A stretch of 64,000 nt of DNA from positions 49,552,178-49,616,177 of the forward strand of contig NC_087062.1 of the NCBI RefSeq assembly GCF_963678635.1, in the 5' to 3' direction. Shown here one piece after another: positions 34,912-46,792 of this stretch. The stretch is from Symsagittifera roscoffensis. Lineage: Eukaryota > Xenacoelomorpha > Acoela > Convolutidae. Both the position numbers and the translations under genes were made by a program. The notes beneath the pieces are model-generated. The model had not been told where the DNA came from. It was given only the letters and a program-made list of their open reading frames with translations, and did not search any database. Positions within the stretch are counted from its first letter, which is position 1. Every line of letters begins with the position of its first letter.

Positions 34912-37900
34912 ATGAAAGCGAAGAAAGAAAACACGAGATCTACGCAAAGAAGAAAGAGTGATACTAATGACTTGATGAATTTTATCTCAGCGAGCCTAGG
35001 AACGACTCTAGACGAGATGTATCAGCGGTTGATTGATTGTAAGTTTGGATTGGAAGAACCGGAGTTGGCGATGTTCACCGTCGCACTCCTGAATGCTACG
35101 AGAAGAGAAGGCCGTGGGAACCGCCCCACAGAAGGTGCGTTACTGCTGGATTTTGGCGAGTCCGGTACCGCCGAGTCGAGCAAGAATCGATTCATGCGAA
35201 GGAGAAGCGGAGAGATGTCTGGGCATGACCTGGCTCGAGAGCCAGGTCTAGGCAAACAGAGAGATTTTAGGCTGGGAGATACGCCACAGTTCCTCAGCGC
35301 AGCCTCTCTTCGGATCGGGAAGATCATGCGATGGGCCGGCTCCATCGCATTCTGTGGATTCACCAACCGCAGCTCCACCATCAAAGAAGGTGAAAAAAAA
35401 ACGATATTGAAATACAGACGGCGGCGACCAGTGAAACTCTCGAAAAAGGGTCAGAGACTGGAAGGAATTGTGCGCCAAGTTTGGCGAGTATAAGGAGAAA
35501 GCGAAGGATGGTGACGAATGGAAGGGAAAGTACGACGAGTTACAGATCGCTTTCAGGAGGAGGAGATCAAGCACCTGAAGGAGCTCTTCAATGCAAAATT
35601 GAGCAAGTTGTCACCAGATGTGTTGGCAATGATGAGCCCTGATACGACGATCAAGGCTAAGGCTCAAGGGCTTTATATACCGAGTGACGACGTGACAGCC
35701 CAGCAACGAATGAGCTGGTAGCCACAGAGCTCCCGAGGGCGTTCTTGAATGGTATGACCTGGAACCCGGCGACGATCCACCAGCCGGTGCCAACTGGCAG
35801 CCATCACCTGATCATAGGTGATAGCTTGGTGAGGGATCTTAAAGATATCCTCGTGGTGGGGCATACCGCTGTAGTCTCCTTTGGCGGAGCCTCAGTGGCT
35901 CAAGTTATTAAAATGATGGAGCTGCAGAACGACGATAGGGTGGATACGCTAACCCTGATGATAGGGACGAACGACGTTTCGAGGAATCCTATTACCCCTG
36001 AGGCGAAGTGTGAATCGCTGCTGATCTGTCTCCTAATTGAAATGAACGAGAAGAATAGACCGAGGATTGTGGTCTTGTGTACCATCCCTCCTAATCCGGA
36101 CGTCGGATCACCAGTGGCCGACTACATGAATGGGAACGTAACTTAGTGGAATGTGATGATCAGGAACCTGACCGCAGAGAATCCCAAAACTCCGGTTAAT
36201 GGACGTTGAAAGTGCACTGAGAATGGTAGACCACGGCGCCTTGTCGAGAGACAGTATACACATCAATTCCCAACAGGGATACAGTGGATAAATGACGAAT
36301 TTCAAACGAAGATAGAAGAAATGGAAGGTGAGCTGCGGACAATGCTTAACCCGGTGGCACGAGAAAGCCCTGCCGCCAGGGTTAGGTCTCACGTACCTCA
36401 GACATTAGCGAATCGTCTAGGACCTCTGGCCTAATGATTTCTGCGCCGAACCGACAGGTGGATCCCAACATTTACTATCCCCTCCGATCAGAACTCCCTG
36501 CGATAATGTCGGACACATCAAATGCAATTCAAGGGTTTAAGGACCATAGCACGCGGCGTATCGTGTTGGATAAAGTAATGGAACTAGAGCTTTCCAACTT
36601 TGGCCGATTGTTGAAAATGAGGCCAGGAGTGGGTGATGAACATCGGTTATTACAACGGATAGCAGACAACTTGTGGTTCAGAAAGACGGACTACTTGAGG
36701 AACGAAAGGGGTGACTTGGTGAGGAGAAACGCCCTCTCAACTGAAGAAGAATTGAAGGCTATGGCCTTGAGGACAAAGCCTCACACCAACCCGTGGTTGT
36801 ATCTGTCACCTCGACTGTGCGCTCTGGGGCAGGATATCTTCGATAGTGCTTCGATATTTGAAGCGAAAGAACAGGCAGGAGCGACGATATTGCAACTGAT
36901 GCAGCAAATCAACACGATGTCCTTGGACCGTTTCCAAGCGGACGTGCTGACTACGAAGGCTGAATATGAGAGGTCCGATGCTATTCTCGTGGGAATGAAC
37001 GTGGGGGGGGGGGGGGGGGTCAACTGCATTTATCAGCAGTTGCTACCCTAGAACATCGAGAAACTTGATCGCCAACTGCGTAGGGGATATCAGGAAGTTA
37101 TCAATTGGCCTTGTGCTGGCACTGTACGTGGCCTTCGGGCACGAGAGCTTCGTGAAGGGACCTGTGGTGCTTTTCACGCAGGAAATAGTTGATTTCTGAC
37201 TGGATGGTCTGCTCACATTGATTGTGATGACCTATGGTCGTTTGGGAGACTTGTTTGTTTTACTGAGATACCCCGAGCAGCTGCAAGGACCGAGGAGAGA
37301 ATTTGATGCCCAAATGGAGACAGCTTCTTTACAAAAACTGAAGGATTGGAGGACCTTGCTACTTCAGTACCTGCTGCAGCAGAAGAGAAGTTTAACCGGG
37401 GAAGATTCGTCTCCGACGGAAAGGAGGCGAAGAAGTGTGGCGAGATGCCCCTGTTCACCGACTTAGCCCTGATGATGCGGGTCGTTCCGCAAGCACTGAT
37501 CTTCGGTTTGAGGGAGTTGTCTACGGACCTATAGTGACACATGTGTTCCCGGACGTGCAGGTGGAGGCGTATAGATATAATGTTCAGTATGTTAGCCTCG
37601 TGTCAGTGGTGGATTGGTCCGTGCTGAACTGGATGGAGCAGAGGGAGTTAAGGGGACTGGCGAGCGAAGATCGATTATTCGGGACGATAGCGGAGCCTGG
37701 CTGGGTGTTGATGGACCTGTACAACAGCTTTAAGGATGGGCGGAGAGAACATTTCGAATGTCCAGTTCAACCTCAAACTCTGGAACTTACGACCAATGAT
37801 CAGGGATACGAAGGACGCATTGAAAGTCCCGGCCTGGAGTGAGGCATACGCCTATGTGAAGGATAATCAGGACACGTGGTTGGCGGATTCAGATCCGCTG

Positions 37901-39457
37901 CCGGATATGTGCCCTCTGTATCCTCGCATCAGGAGGATGTTGTTGGGAGTGACTAGTCCGGTCCTGGCAACTAGGATTGCAACTGCGCAGGACGTAGAGG
38001 AGAGGATGCTCAGGTCGAGCGAGGGAATGGAGCCGTGCTTCATCACTTGGAACGCTGCAACCCTGCATACATTCGATTTTACTTTTCCGGACATATGGAG
38101 TAGAAAAAAAATAAGGGCCATACTGTCAAGGAAGCCAGGGATATCGGCAGGCCATTTGAACGGTGTGTATGCTCCAGCTGAGGACAAGTCTAGGCTGAAA
38201 TGGCCCAGACGGGAAACAGTAGTGATGATGGAAGTGAGCAGGGAGTACAGAGGAGTCATCTATCTGGCACGTACGTTGAAGAGCCTGTGGAAATTGTCAT
38301 ATATTACCAAGTGTTTTACTAAGCAGGTGACCTGATGATATCGGCTCGGCCAGATTTAGGAGTTGATATGCGCCAAGGCCTCTCTAGACCGGGACCCAGA
38401 CCAAACGATGGAAGAAAAGGAAAAAAAGGAGACGGTAATAAGAAAAATCAAGGGAAATATGATCCTATGGAGGGTAAAGGCGACAAAGTGAGTGAGTTCG
38501 ACCTGGGTGCCCTGAAGAGAGATCTCCTAGAATACGACTTTAAAGAAACGGAAGATGGTGGTACGAATGAGACGCTAGTGCTGATGACACCATCATCATT
38601 TATGTCACCGACCAAGAAGCCTCCGGCTAGTCTGTCTCCTGTGGAGTCAGGGTCCCTTGCTGAAGCTCACCAGAGTAGAGGCGCACCCGAGTTGCTCTGT
38701 TAATCTCCTCGAAGGCGGAGGATTGATGAATTGGTGCGAATGACGTTCCTGAGCACGTTGCCAGAAGAAGAATGGGAACAAAACAAGGGCGAGCTGGAGA
38801 GAAAAACCGGTGAGGCTTGCTCGCGTGTAGCCTTTATGGAGAGTACTTGGAGCATAATCCGGAGATACGGCACTCAGTCCGTGATGAGAGTGGGGTTGAA
38901 CCAACCCATCATTCGTAAAGTAATAGAGAAGATAATGGAATCCACTGAATCTGACTGTCTGACCGAGTCAGTCACGGAGGAGAGCGCTGAAGAGAGCCCA
39001 ATTATGCGAGATCAACCCATCAGAAGAACAAAGAAAGGGCTGAGAAAGTATAAGTCTGTGGTGAGAAAACTGAAGGAGATAGTGTATGATAAAGTGACCA
39101 ACCGAAAAATGTGAGCTCGAAGGCCGCAACAAGGGTAATGTCGCTAGCGAAGGTGTCCCGTCCAAGCGAAGTTGGGCAAGGGGATAGTGCAATGGATGGC
39201 GGCAGGGAGAAAGAGAATCAGGTGCCACCGATGTTGCTGGCAGGATTGATTTCACGGCTTCAAAAGCAAAGAAGAGCGAGAGGACCTTGGCTGACACCAG
39301 ACTGGAAATGGAGATCATCAGCCAATGTGGATCCGGCGGGTTGGAAGACTATAAACCATCGCTTACGAACATGGCGAAGATGAAGTTGGAGGGACAGCTC
39401 GACGTGGTCGAGTAGAGTTAATTTACTGTGCCCCAGTCAGTCCATATGGGTGATCCT
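34912..39457 (+). mobile_element. G1 ORF1 fossil with SGNH-hydrolase-like domain
   Basis: Start chosen at ATG 34912 (MKAKKENTRSTQRRKSD); the same ATG context recurs at 49043, 54118 and 57940. The N-terminal part has ASLGTTLDEMYQRLIDCKFG. A charged, coiled-coil-like stretch (35.40-35.62 kb) follows. Then an SGNH/GDSL-hydrolase-like domain: GDS (35817-35825), GTND (35964-35975) and a DSIH box (Asp 36250, His 36259). To the right lie long conserved stretches without a known fold (for example WLYLSPRLCALGQ, VVDWSVLNWMEQRELRGLAS, LHTFDFTFPDIWSRKKIRA) and a basic, lysine-rich C-terminal part (38.36-38.46 and 39.0-39.1 kb). Shorter overall than the copy at 57.9-64 kb. Broken, with many interruptions. 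It would stand in the gag position, but no zinc knuckle was seen. Confidence 0.75.
37003..37019. repeat. Poly-G run, 17 bases
   Basis: Seventeen G in a row in G1 ORF1. The same site in the copy at about 61.47 kb has a run of six G, so the run expanded in this copy. Confidence 0.95.
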
Positions 39458-42400
39458 ATAAATCGATCATCACCCCTCCCATCTTGGTCACCGCTGTTCT
39501 TTTTCTCCCTCTCCTTCTCGATGCTGTCTCGTCCTGGATATGTATTTGACTGCTATATGATACCAGCTTGGCCTTTCTTGTTGATCTTTTCTTTCCCCCG
39601 GGTACTGGCAATGTTTGGTCCCCTGGATTCAACGCTGATGGATCCCTTGGATTTCTTTCCAATTCGCTGCCTAATGCCGGGATTGTGTCCTGATCGCTCC
39701 CCGTGTCTTGTACTGGGTTGGTTGTTTGCTGTTCACTCGCTTGTGCTGATGTTTGTGCCTCCGCGGATGTTTGAATCGTCCGTTTCACCGAGATAATCGG
39801 TAAGTTCTCACCATCCTCCGATTCGGAACCACTGTTATCGAATCGGCGCCCGGTTTGCTTCCGCTGTTTTTCAGTAGTTGCTTTTCGTGTTGCCCTCTCT
39901 TTCACTTCGCGCGGAGTCGATGGTGGTAGGACCGCTTGTGGTAATGCCGCTTTTGCTCTCCTCGATTTTGGCTGCGTGGCCACACCCGATTTCTAGGAAC
40001 AACTCCGTTATTTAAAGTTAACGTATGAGCACTTTCTGCTTTAACTTTAGAATGAAGCGGTTTATACTTTTTTAGGTTCCGGTGTCCGGTTTGCTGGAAT
40101 AACAATCCAGAAGGTCCCGGTTGTCTGCTCGTGCCTGCGGATTTCAGTATGGACGGTTCGTCTTCCTAATTTTCCGTTTGATCATTTGTCAGCTTACGCG
40201 CATGGCTTCTGTGTTTAATGCCGTACGCCAGATCTGAGCTTACGCCCCAGTTCGTATCAGCAGGGTGTGGCATGTACCTCACATTAGGATCGGCGTCATC
40301 TAAACAAGCATTTTTTGTTTTTATAACAGGCGACCAATCCAGATTTTGGAGAGATGGTTTTTTTAAGGTTTTTTATATCAGTGTTCGCTTCTCGACCATG
40401 ATGTGCCTCGAATGGTAAGATTTTTAGTGTTGCATTCTTCGAAAATCTGAGAGCACCGAGGGCCCTTTCAATCATTTTCTCCAAGGGTTCGGGATGTTTT
40501 TCTTGCACGAAAGTCAGCATTGAGTTTTTAGGACTTCCAATGGTCCGCTCCACTCACCCAGTTGCCCGGTGATCATTAACTGGTGATTTTATGATTTCAA
40601 TACCCTCCCCATTACAAAATGTCTTAATTTCGTTTGACATTAAACTCGTCTCCTGGTCCACGTGAATCTTCCTTGGCACCGAAAAATTTCTTATACAACC
40701 ATTTGGAAACTTCATTTCCTTATCAGACCGGTTGTTTCCACAGACCATTTCCGATGGCCAACGAGAAAACCGATCGCCCGCCACTAACACGTATTTCCGA
40801 GATTCATTTAATTAGTTAATGGTGCCCCAAATATCAAGTTGAACTGATTCGTTTGGTTCCCTCGGTTCAGGTATATTTCCGAGCTGATTTTTACTTAAAA
40901 TTGTTTTTAAAATCTTACCGGCGGCGGTGCACTTGGGGCAGTTCTCGGCTCGGGTGTGTTTCAAAACTTTATGTCATTTTTTCATACTTTTGTCCATTTC
41001 GACTTGAGTTTTTGAATCGTGAATTTTTGAATTTGATAAATTGAGACAACTTTTCTTCGATTGAGTAATAGCACCGACTAAATTACTGCGTAAATTGCGT
41101 AGCCGTGGGTTTAAATCACGTGTTCGATTCTGGTTGGTCGGTTCCCGCTCGCATGACTTCCCGCCCTCTACCGGTTTATCTCGTGACGAAACTATCAATG
41201 TATATAAAGATTGTTTGCTTTCCGCTTTGATATGCGGTCCCTTGGATTTATTATTGCATGTTTTGTATCCCCTGTATGCGTTACTAATATCAAACCCAAG
41301 AGCGGTACGTTTTAAATTTATCTTCGCTACTGTAATTATATTATCAAAAATCAAGTTGCTTGGCGTTGCTTCTTTAAATCAAATAATTGGCGTTGCTTCT
41401 TTACTCGGATGGCGTGATAAGTAGTCCGTCAGCCCAATTTTTGCCCCTGGTTTATGTTCGACTTGTCAGTCAAATGGAATGAGTCGGTCAAGCCAACGAG
41501 TTAAACGGCTAAACATTGTCTTATTTTTCTTATTATTGCCGTTCAAAAGGGAGATTAGCGCTTTGTGATCTGTCACAATTAGAAAAGTTCTTCCCAGTAT
41601 CTAGTTTCGGAAATAATCAGCCCCCCACACAACTGCCAACATTTCTAATTCGTTTGTCGAATATTTCTTTTCTGCCCCATTTAGATACCGTGAGGCAAAT
41701 GAAATAGTTCTCCACCCTTCCGGTCCTAATTGCTCGAGTACGGCACCTAACCCGCTGATACTCGCGTCGCACACGATTCGAATATCCTTGTGGATATCGA
41801 AATGTCGCAGTTCAACAATGTTGGATACTTCTTTCTTGAGATTTTCAAATGCGTTCTGGCATTCTGGCGTCCAAATTGTAATCATTACTTTTACTTAATA
41901 ATGGCCATAACGGCGCGGACGGCAAGGCTGTGGACTGACCCTATAAACGATTTTAACTGCGTTAATGTCCGCGGTGGCGTTAGCGCTTCTATTGGTTTTG
42001 TTTTTCGTACCAATGAAGTTATTTCTGTAGATGTTATTTTGTGGCCTAGCCACTCACATACCGTTGAGTGAACTTGAATTTCGTTAATTTTAGCGACATG
42101 TTTTCCCGATCCAGTTTTTTTACTATTTTTCTACCGTTGCTATATGGTCGACCGCGGTTCCCTTGGTTACTACCAAGATGTCGTCAGTCAACGCATGCGC
42201 CTGAGGGTATTCAGAGAGGATACAGTCCATTGCGCGCTGAAATTCAGCTGGCATTGAAGTTAGGCCATAGAACTCGGTTTTGAGCCGGTACGTACCCGTC
42301 GATTGACCTCCGATGAGAGAAAATTGCATTGTACACTCGTTTCTGCGCTTAAAGGTAATTGACCTTAAGCGTAAGTTAGGTCCATCGTTGTATAAAATAT

Positions 42401-44175
42401 ATCCCTTTGTTTCTTTTCGCTGATCGTTTGCCCCACTGTGTCCATTAGTTCTTCAATATTCGGCATTTGGTACTTGTTCTTATGCACTTGTTTATTTAGT
42501 TCCCTTGACTCGAGCGCTAGTTGTACAGACCCGTCTTTTTTCACTGTTATTACGATTGGGGACAAAAATTATTTATCCGAGCATTCCGTTAGCTTTTCAA
42601 TGTGACCTTGTTTCAGTAGTTTACCGATTTCCGTATCTACTTTTTCTTGCAATGTAATGGGAACTCGTCGTCCCTTCTGCTGTACTGGTGTTAGATTCTC
42701 AAAAAATTCCGCTTGCACTTTATAATTTCTTATCTTCCCTATCCTGTTAAAAAAGGTTTGAAAATTGCTTACTGAAATATTTTTGCCAAGAATCCAGCTC
42801 CCCCTTTTGTTGCGATGCTTCAGTGCCCTCCTCACCAATTGACATTACCTGGTCCAATGGTGTTTGTTGCACCAACTGTAATCCTAGTTAAGGCATCAGG
42901 TTTCTTCCAATTGTCGATGGGCGGTTACCTCCGATGACTTTTATCATCGCGTGTATCTTCCAGCCATTGGATTCTAAAGCGACAGCCATTGTTCAGATCA
43001 TCTGTAACTGATTGTTACCATAATCCCGAAATGCACTATCCTCGTTCGAGAGGGCGTCCAATTTTATCCCAGATGCTCCAAGGGTTCTTCTTAGTTCCCC
43101 GATAGTGAAAATTGAGATCGGAGACCCGATTTCGATCCACACTCGAGTAGACTTCCCACTAAATCTAATCGGCAACTGTGCCCCAGCGGCTTTTAGTTCT
43201 GTGAATTGTTTGTGTTTCATTGCCATTACCATGTAATCACCATCTGAACTGCTTGAGTCTCACGAATGTACTTCTGGAGTCTGATTTACCCAGTCAATGG
43301 AACTTGCATGCTGAGACACTTCCTCATTCGCCGAATTCTCCAGATGGGTCTCGTCAACATTTCCTTGCTTCCCCCTACAGGTAAGTTCGAAATAACCAAG
43401 TTTATGGCAAAAATTACACGTGACTCCTTTTGCTGGGCATCTATCCAAATGTTCTCTCGTAAAATTTGGTTGGTCGCAGTTGTAGCATCGATTGTTCTGT
43501 AGCAGATTCAACCCCCCCCCCCCCGGTTTGAGCCTCGTCCTTGGTATGAGCCTCTGCCCCTTGCATGGTTATTACGATATCCTCCTCGTATAGTCCCGAC
43601 CGGTTCTGTCTTGATCTGGATTCCACCCCTGATGACAATCATTGGGTTCCCATGGATCCCGCGGCGAAGGTTGCGACGTAAAATGTGGCATACTTATTGC
43701 CCCCGCTCGTACTAAAGGGCGATCTTATAAACCTCTTCCGGTGTTTTCGTTGACCTGCACAATTCCTTTTGTGCTTCGCGATTATTCATATTTACGATGA
43801 ATACATCCCTGAGGATACGGTCCTCCAACGCTCCAAAATTGCATCGAGCCGCCAGTCCGCTCAGAACAGAGTGGAGTTGGTCCAGACTTTCATTGATGAA
43901 TTGATTCCGAGAGAGAAGTTGGAATGTCTTATATGTCTCGTTCCTTTCCTTCTTAATTTCTGTCTCCAGTACGTCTAGCATCCTTGGATAACAAACCGTT
44001 GAGAGATCCAGATGTGTCGTCTCTTGTGCAATTCATCTTGCCCTTTTTCCCCGAAACACAGATACAAGTTGGAAATCAATGTTTGTTCTGATTCCAATCG
44101 ATTTTTTTCATCAACTTCCTCAGGGAAAGCGGTCTGCAATAAGAGTCGCTGCGTAGTAGTAGTTTTTCGGGTTGA
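39458..44175 (-). mobile_element. G2 fossil, copy D
   Basis: On the - strand, right to left: gag-like (about 44.17-43.71 kb; NESLDQLHSVLSGLAARCNF), zinc knuckles (about 43.51-43.37 kb; CYNCDQPNFTREHLDRC), protease region (about 43.13 kb), RT (about 42.84-42.1 kb; SPIVITVKKDGSVQLALE, MPAEFQRAMDCILSEYPQAH), RNase H (41.89-41.6 kb; VLEQLGPEGWRTISFASRYL, KKYSTNELEMLAVVWG), linker, integrase (about 40.79-40.3 kb; GDRFSRWPSEMVC, VERTIGSPKN at the next segment) and basic tail (39.98-39.46 kb). It begins abruptly at the ~11-kb duplication junction. It retains the RNase H and RT stretch that copy C lost. Broken, with many interruptions. Confidence 0.87.
43512..43524. repeat. Poly-C run, 13 bases
   Basis: Thirteen C at the same G2 site that has 17 C at 31593-31609 and an interrupted ccccctcccc in copies A and B. 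Confidence 0.92.
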
Positions 44176-44576
44176 CTGTGTGTTTTGTCAGGGAAGATGA
44201 CAAAGACCTTTGCAAACACAATTCGATAGTGCTACCACAGTTCTATCAAACTGAATTGCTCTTTCGTTCACATGATCAGATGGGCCATCAAGGCTTAGAA
44301 AAAGTGTATAACAGGATACAGAAGCGGTTTGAGTGGCCTGGCTTGAAGAAGGCCTGTGATAAGTGGATCTCTGCATGCTTGTCATATCAGCAGGCCAAGG
44401 ACCCCAGGAAGCTGAGATTTCCTCTTCAGTCAGTAGAGTCATCAGAATTCAATGAAGTGGTGCAAATCAATCATCAGAAAATATGCATGACGGCCACTGG
44501 CTATAATCAAGTGCTGGTAATGATTGATCATTTCACAAAATACGCAGAAGCAACTCCCTGCATGACAGCATCAGCG
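44176..44576 (+). mobile_element. G1 integrase fossil, left part, split by a LINE
   Basis: Zinc-binding region (HDQMGHQGLEKVYNRIQKRF, WPGLKKACDKWISACLSYQQ) and first part of the core (NQVLVMIDHFTKYAEATPC). The sequence is cut at 44576 by the LINE and resumes at 46783. The left edge is also the left edge of the 5,075-bp tandem duplication unit. Part of a broken element. Confidence 0.88.
44567..44576. repeat. LINE target-site duplication, left copy
   Basis: agcatcagcg directly before the LINE; the same ten bases follow it at 46783-46792. The uninterrupted G1 copy at about 32.65 kb has one related site (agcatcggca) here. Confidence 0.85.
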
Positions 44577-46782
44577 GACGCGCGACTGGTGGGTGTCCAT
44601 TCCAGGCCGGGGGCCTGTGAAGGTCCATCCACGAAGAGAGGAGGTTTCGTATGGAATCCAGTTCGCCACGTGAAGGCACTCCACGTCAACCATCTTCAAC
44701 CATTCGCAGGCGGGCTTCAGAAAAAACAGAAGTTGCGAAGACCAGCTCCTGTGGATGATCCAGGACGTCAGCGACGGCTTCCAAGAGAAGAAACCGAGAC
44801 GGACCGTCATGGCTCTCCTGGACCTTTCCCGGGATAGGGTGTGGAAAGAAGATCTCATCCTCACCCTCATCGACTCAGGCGTCCCTCTCAAGTTGGTGAG
44901 ATGGTTCAACGCCTTCCTCAGCAACAGGCAATTCCGAGTGATGTTCAACGGTAGCCTTAGCCGCACCAGATTGCTGATCCACGGAGTTCCGCAGGGAGCT
45001 GTGACCTCCCCCCTGCTGTTCATCTTTTAAATCAAATCCTTGCCCGATGAGATCAAAGACCTTGTCAACGATAGTCTCTTCGCTGACGACCTCACCCTCT
45101 GGTCCAGCCACACCAACAAAGGAGAAGCTAGCAGATACGTTCAACTGGCTGTCCAGAAGATCGACGAATGGTGCAAGAAGAAGAAGATGCTCCTCAGTGA
45201 GAAGAGCGTGGTCACCTTCTTCTCCTCTAGCTCCGTGGACGCCAGATGGAAGCCGGACATTACGATGGGGGGTAACACCCTCAAGTTCGATCCCTGCCCC
45301 AAACTCCAGGGGCTGGTGATCAACAGGACCCTGTCCTTCCAGCAGCACGTCGACAAGGTGGTCGACAAGGTTCGCAAACGTTGCAACATCCTGGCCTGCT
45401 TGGGGACTTCAAACTTGGGCTGGAGGAAGAAACCCTTGGGGAGAGTGTTTCTTGCCACCCAGCGGAGCATCATGGACTTTGCCGCCTCTGCCTGGCAACC
45501 ATGGCTCTCCAAAACCCAGATGGACAGACTCGACCGCGCCCAGAACCAGGCCCTCCGTCGGGTTACTGGGCAAGCCGCCTCCACTCCAGTTGAGGCCCTG
45601 CGTCTGGAGAGCGGCATGTAGAGCTACTGGACCATCTCTCAGAGACTCACAGCCATCTCCCGGGAGAGAGCCTCCAGGTGCCCCGAGGGCCACGCCGCTC
45701 GGATCGCCCTGGAGAAGGACCAACCTCACCAGCTCTGCAGAGACAGCTGGAGAGAACTCAGCAACAGGATCAGTTCCACCCTCCCCAACGAGCTCGCCGA
45801 CAGGGAGCTCCTTCCCACCATTGAGGAAGAGGTTTGTACCCCACAGAGACGTTGGCGGAACAACTACACCGTCGGAGGCTTGGGACGCTCCGAAGAGACG
45901 AAACAGAAGGCGATCGAGACGATTCGGAATATCGACGCCACATGGACCATCTACACAGACGGTTCCGTTAAAGATGGGACTAGGGACGGAGGGTCAGCAA
46001 TGGTTGTTACGACAGGTGACCCCCTCGACCCTCAAACCATCTTCTCCGAGACGATTCGCGGCAGGATGCTCACCTCCTCGTTTGACGAAGTGAAAGAGGC
46101 ACTGGGAGCTGAAGTTAGGTGATTGGAGGATAACACCCCTAACAACAGTGACAAGGGCCTTATTTGCACTGATAGCCAAGCCCTGACATCGGCTCTGGCA
46201 AACGACAGCAGAAAAGTGAGCAACATCACTAGAAAACTTTACACGCTCAACCGCGAGATCATCATTCAGTGGATCCCTAGCCACGTGAGCATTGTAGGGA
46301 ACGAGAGGGCCGACGCTCTGGCCAATGAAGCCTCTGGGTTGAAGGAGAGAGCAAAACCAACTACCTACAAGAGCGCCGTAGCCGCCATCAAACGTACGAT
46401 TAACGATCCAAGCCCCTCTTACGCCAGAACAGCTCAAGTCTACCAAAAGCTGTCAAGAGAACGCGATGAAAAGACCCTTCTGTCGAGAAGAGTCGCAGTC
46501 ATGCTAGCCAGGCTCCGCTCTGGACACAGCATGCTCTTAGCCGGGTATAGGACCCTGATGAACCCCGCCGAGAGCCCCTCCTGTCCCAGATGCGAGGAGG
46601 CCAACGAAACAGCGGAACACTGGCTCCTCGATTGTCCGGGGACGCTAGCGGCCAGACAAGAAATTTTCGGACGCACGACGGTGGAATTGTCAATTCTCAC
46701 CGAGGACCCAGAAGGTGCCGTCGCGCTGGCGAAGCGGACCCTTGGGAAAACTTCGGCGCACCCACAATGCAAGAAAGAAAGA
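44577..46782 (+). mobile_element. 5'-truncated LINE (RT, RNase H, CCHC), copy 1
   Basis: Non-LTR retrotransposon of about 2.2 kb inserted in the G1 integrase. From about 44.71 kb one reading frame gives RT (FRKNRSCEDQLLWMIQDVSD, motif A LLDLSR followed by DRVW with two codons missing relative to the usual AYD spacing, GVPQGAVTSPLLF, FADDLTLW). Next is RNase H (IYTDGSVKDGT, SFDEVKEALGAEV, CTDSQALTSAL, GNERADALANEA; all four acidic residues present), then a C-terminal CX2CX8HX4C finger (CPRCEEANETAEHWLLDC). That frame is open except for in-frame stops at 45028, 45619 and 46120. The 5' end is truncated, so no endonuclease domain remains. The 3' end is a short aagaaagaaaga tail. The RNase H points to the I/R1/LOA-like group; the exact clade is not resolved. 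A 10-bp target-site duplication flanks it. Confidence 0.9.
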
Positions 46783-46792
46783 AGCATCAGCG
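46783..46792. repeat. LINE target-site duplication, right copy
   Basis: agcatcagcg following the aagaaagaaaga tail; pairs with 44567-44576. Beyond it the G1 integrase resumes with caggaaacgtgtgacc. Confidence 0.85.

Larger units (their letters stand above)
28332..39457. repeat. ~11.1-kb block: left copy of a large G2+G1 tandem duplication
   Basis: At 39,457 G1 ORF1 sequence (ccatatgggtgatcct) passes into G2 tail sequence (aatcgatcatcacc), which matches 28332 onward. In the right-hand copy the same ORF1 site (about 63,910) continues into ORF1 instead. So a block running G2 to G1 integrase to G1 ORF1 was duplicated head to tail; the right copy begins about 39,458 and was later enlarged by further insertions and duplications. 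Confidence 0.82.

Noticed and set aside
34583-34912. Envelope gene that would make G1 or G2 retrovirus-like
   Set aside because: No signal peptide, transmembrane segment or furin-like site was seen after pol in either family.
44571-45023. Antisense 150-codon frame across the LINE start
   Set aside because: Opposite strand to a clear RT domain, no recognisable motif, duplicated only with the LINE.
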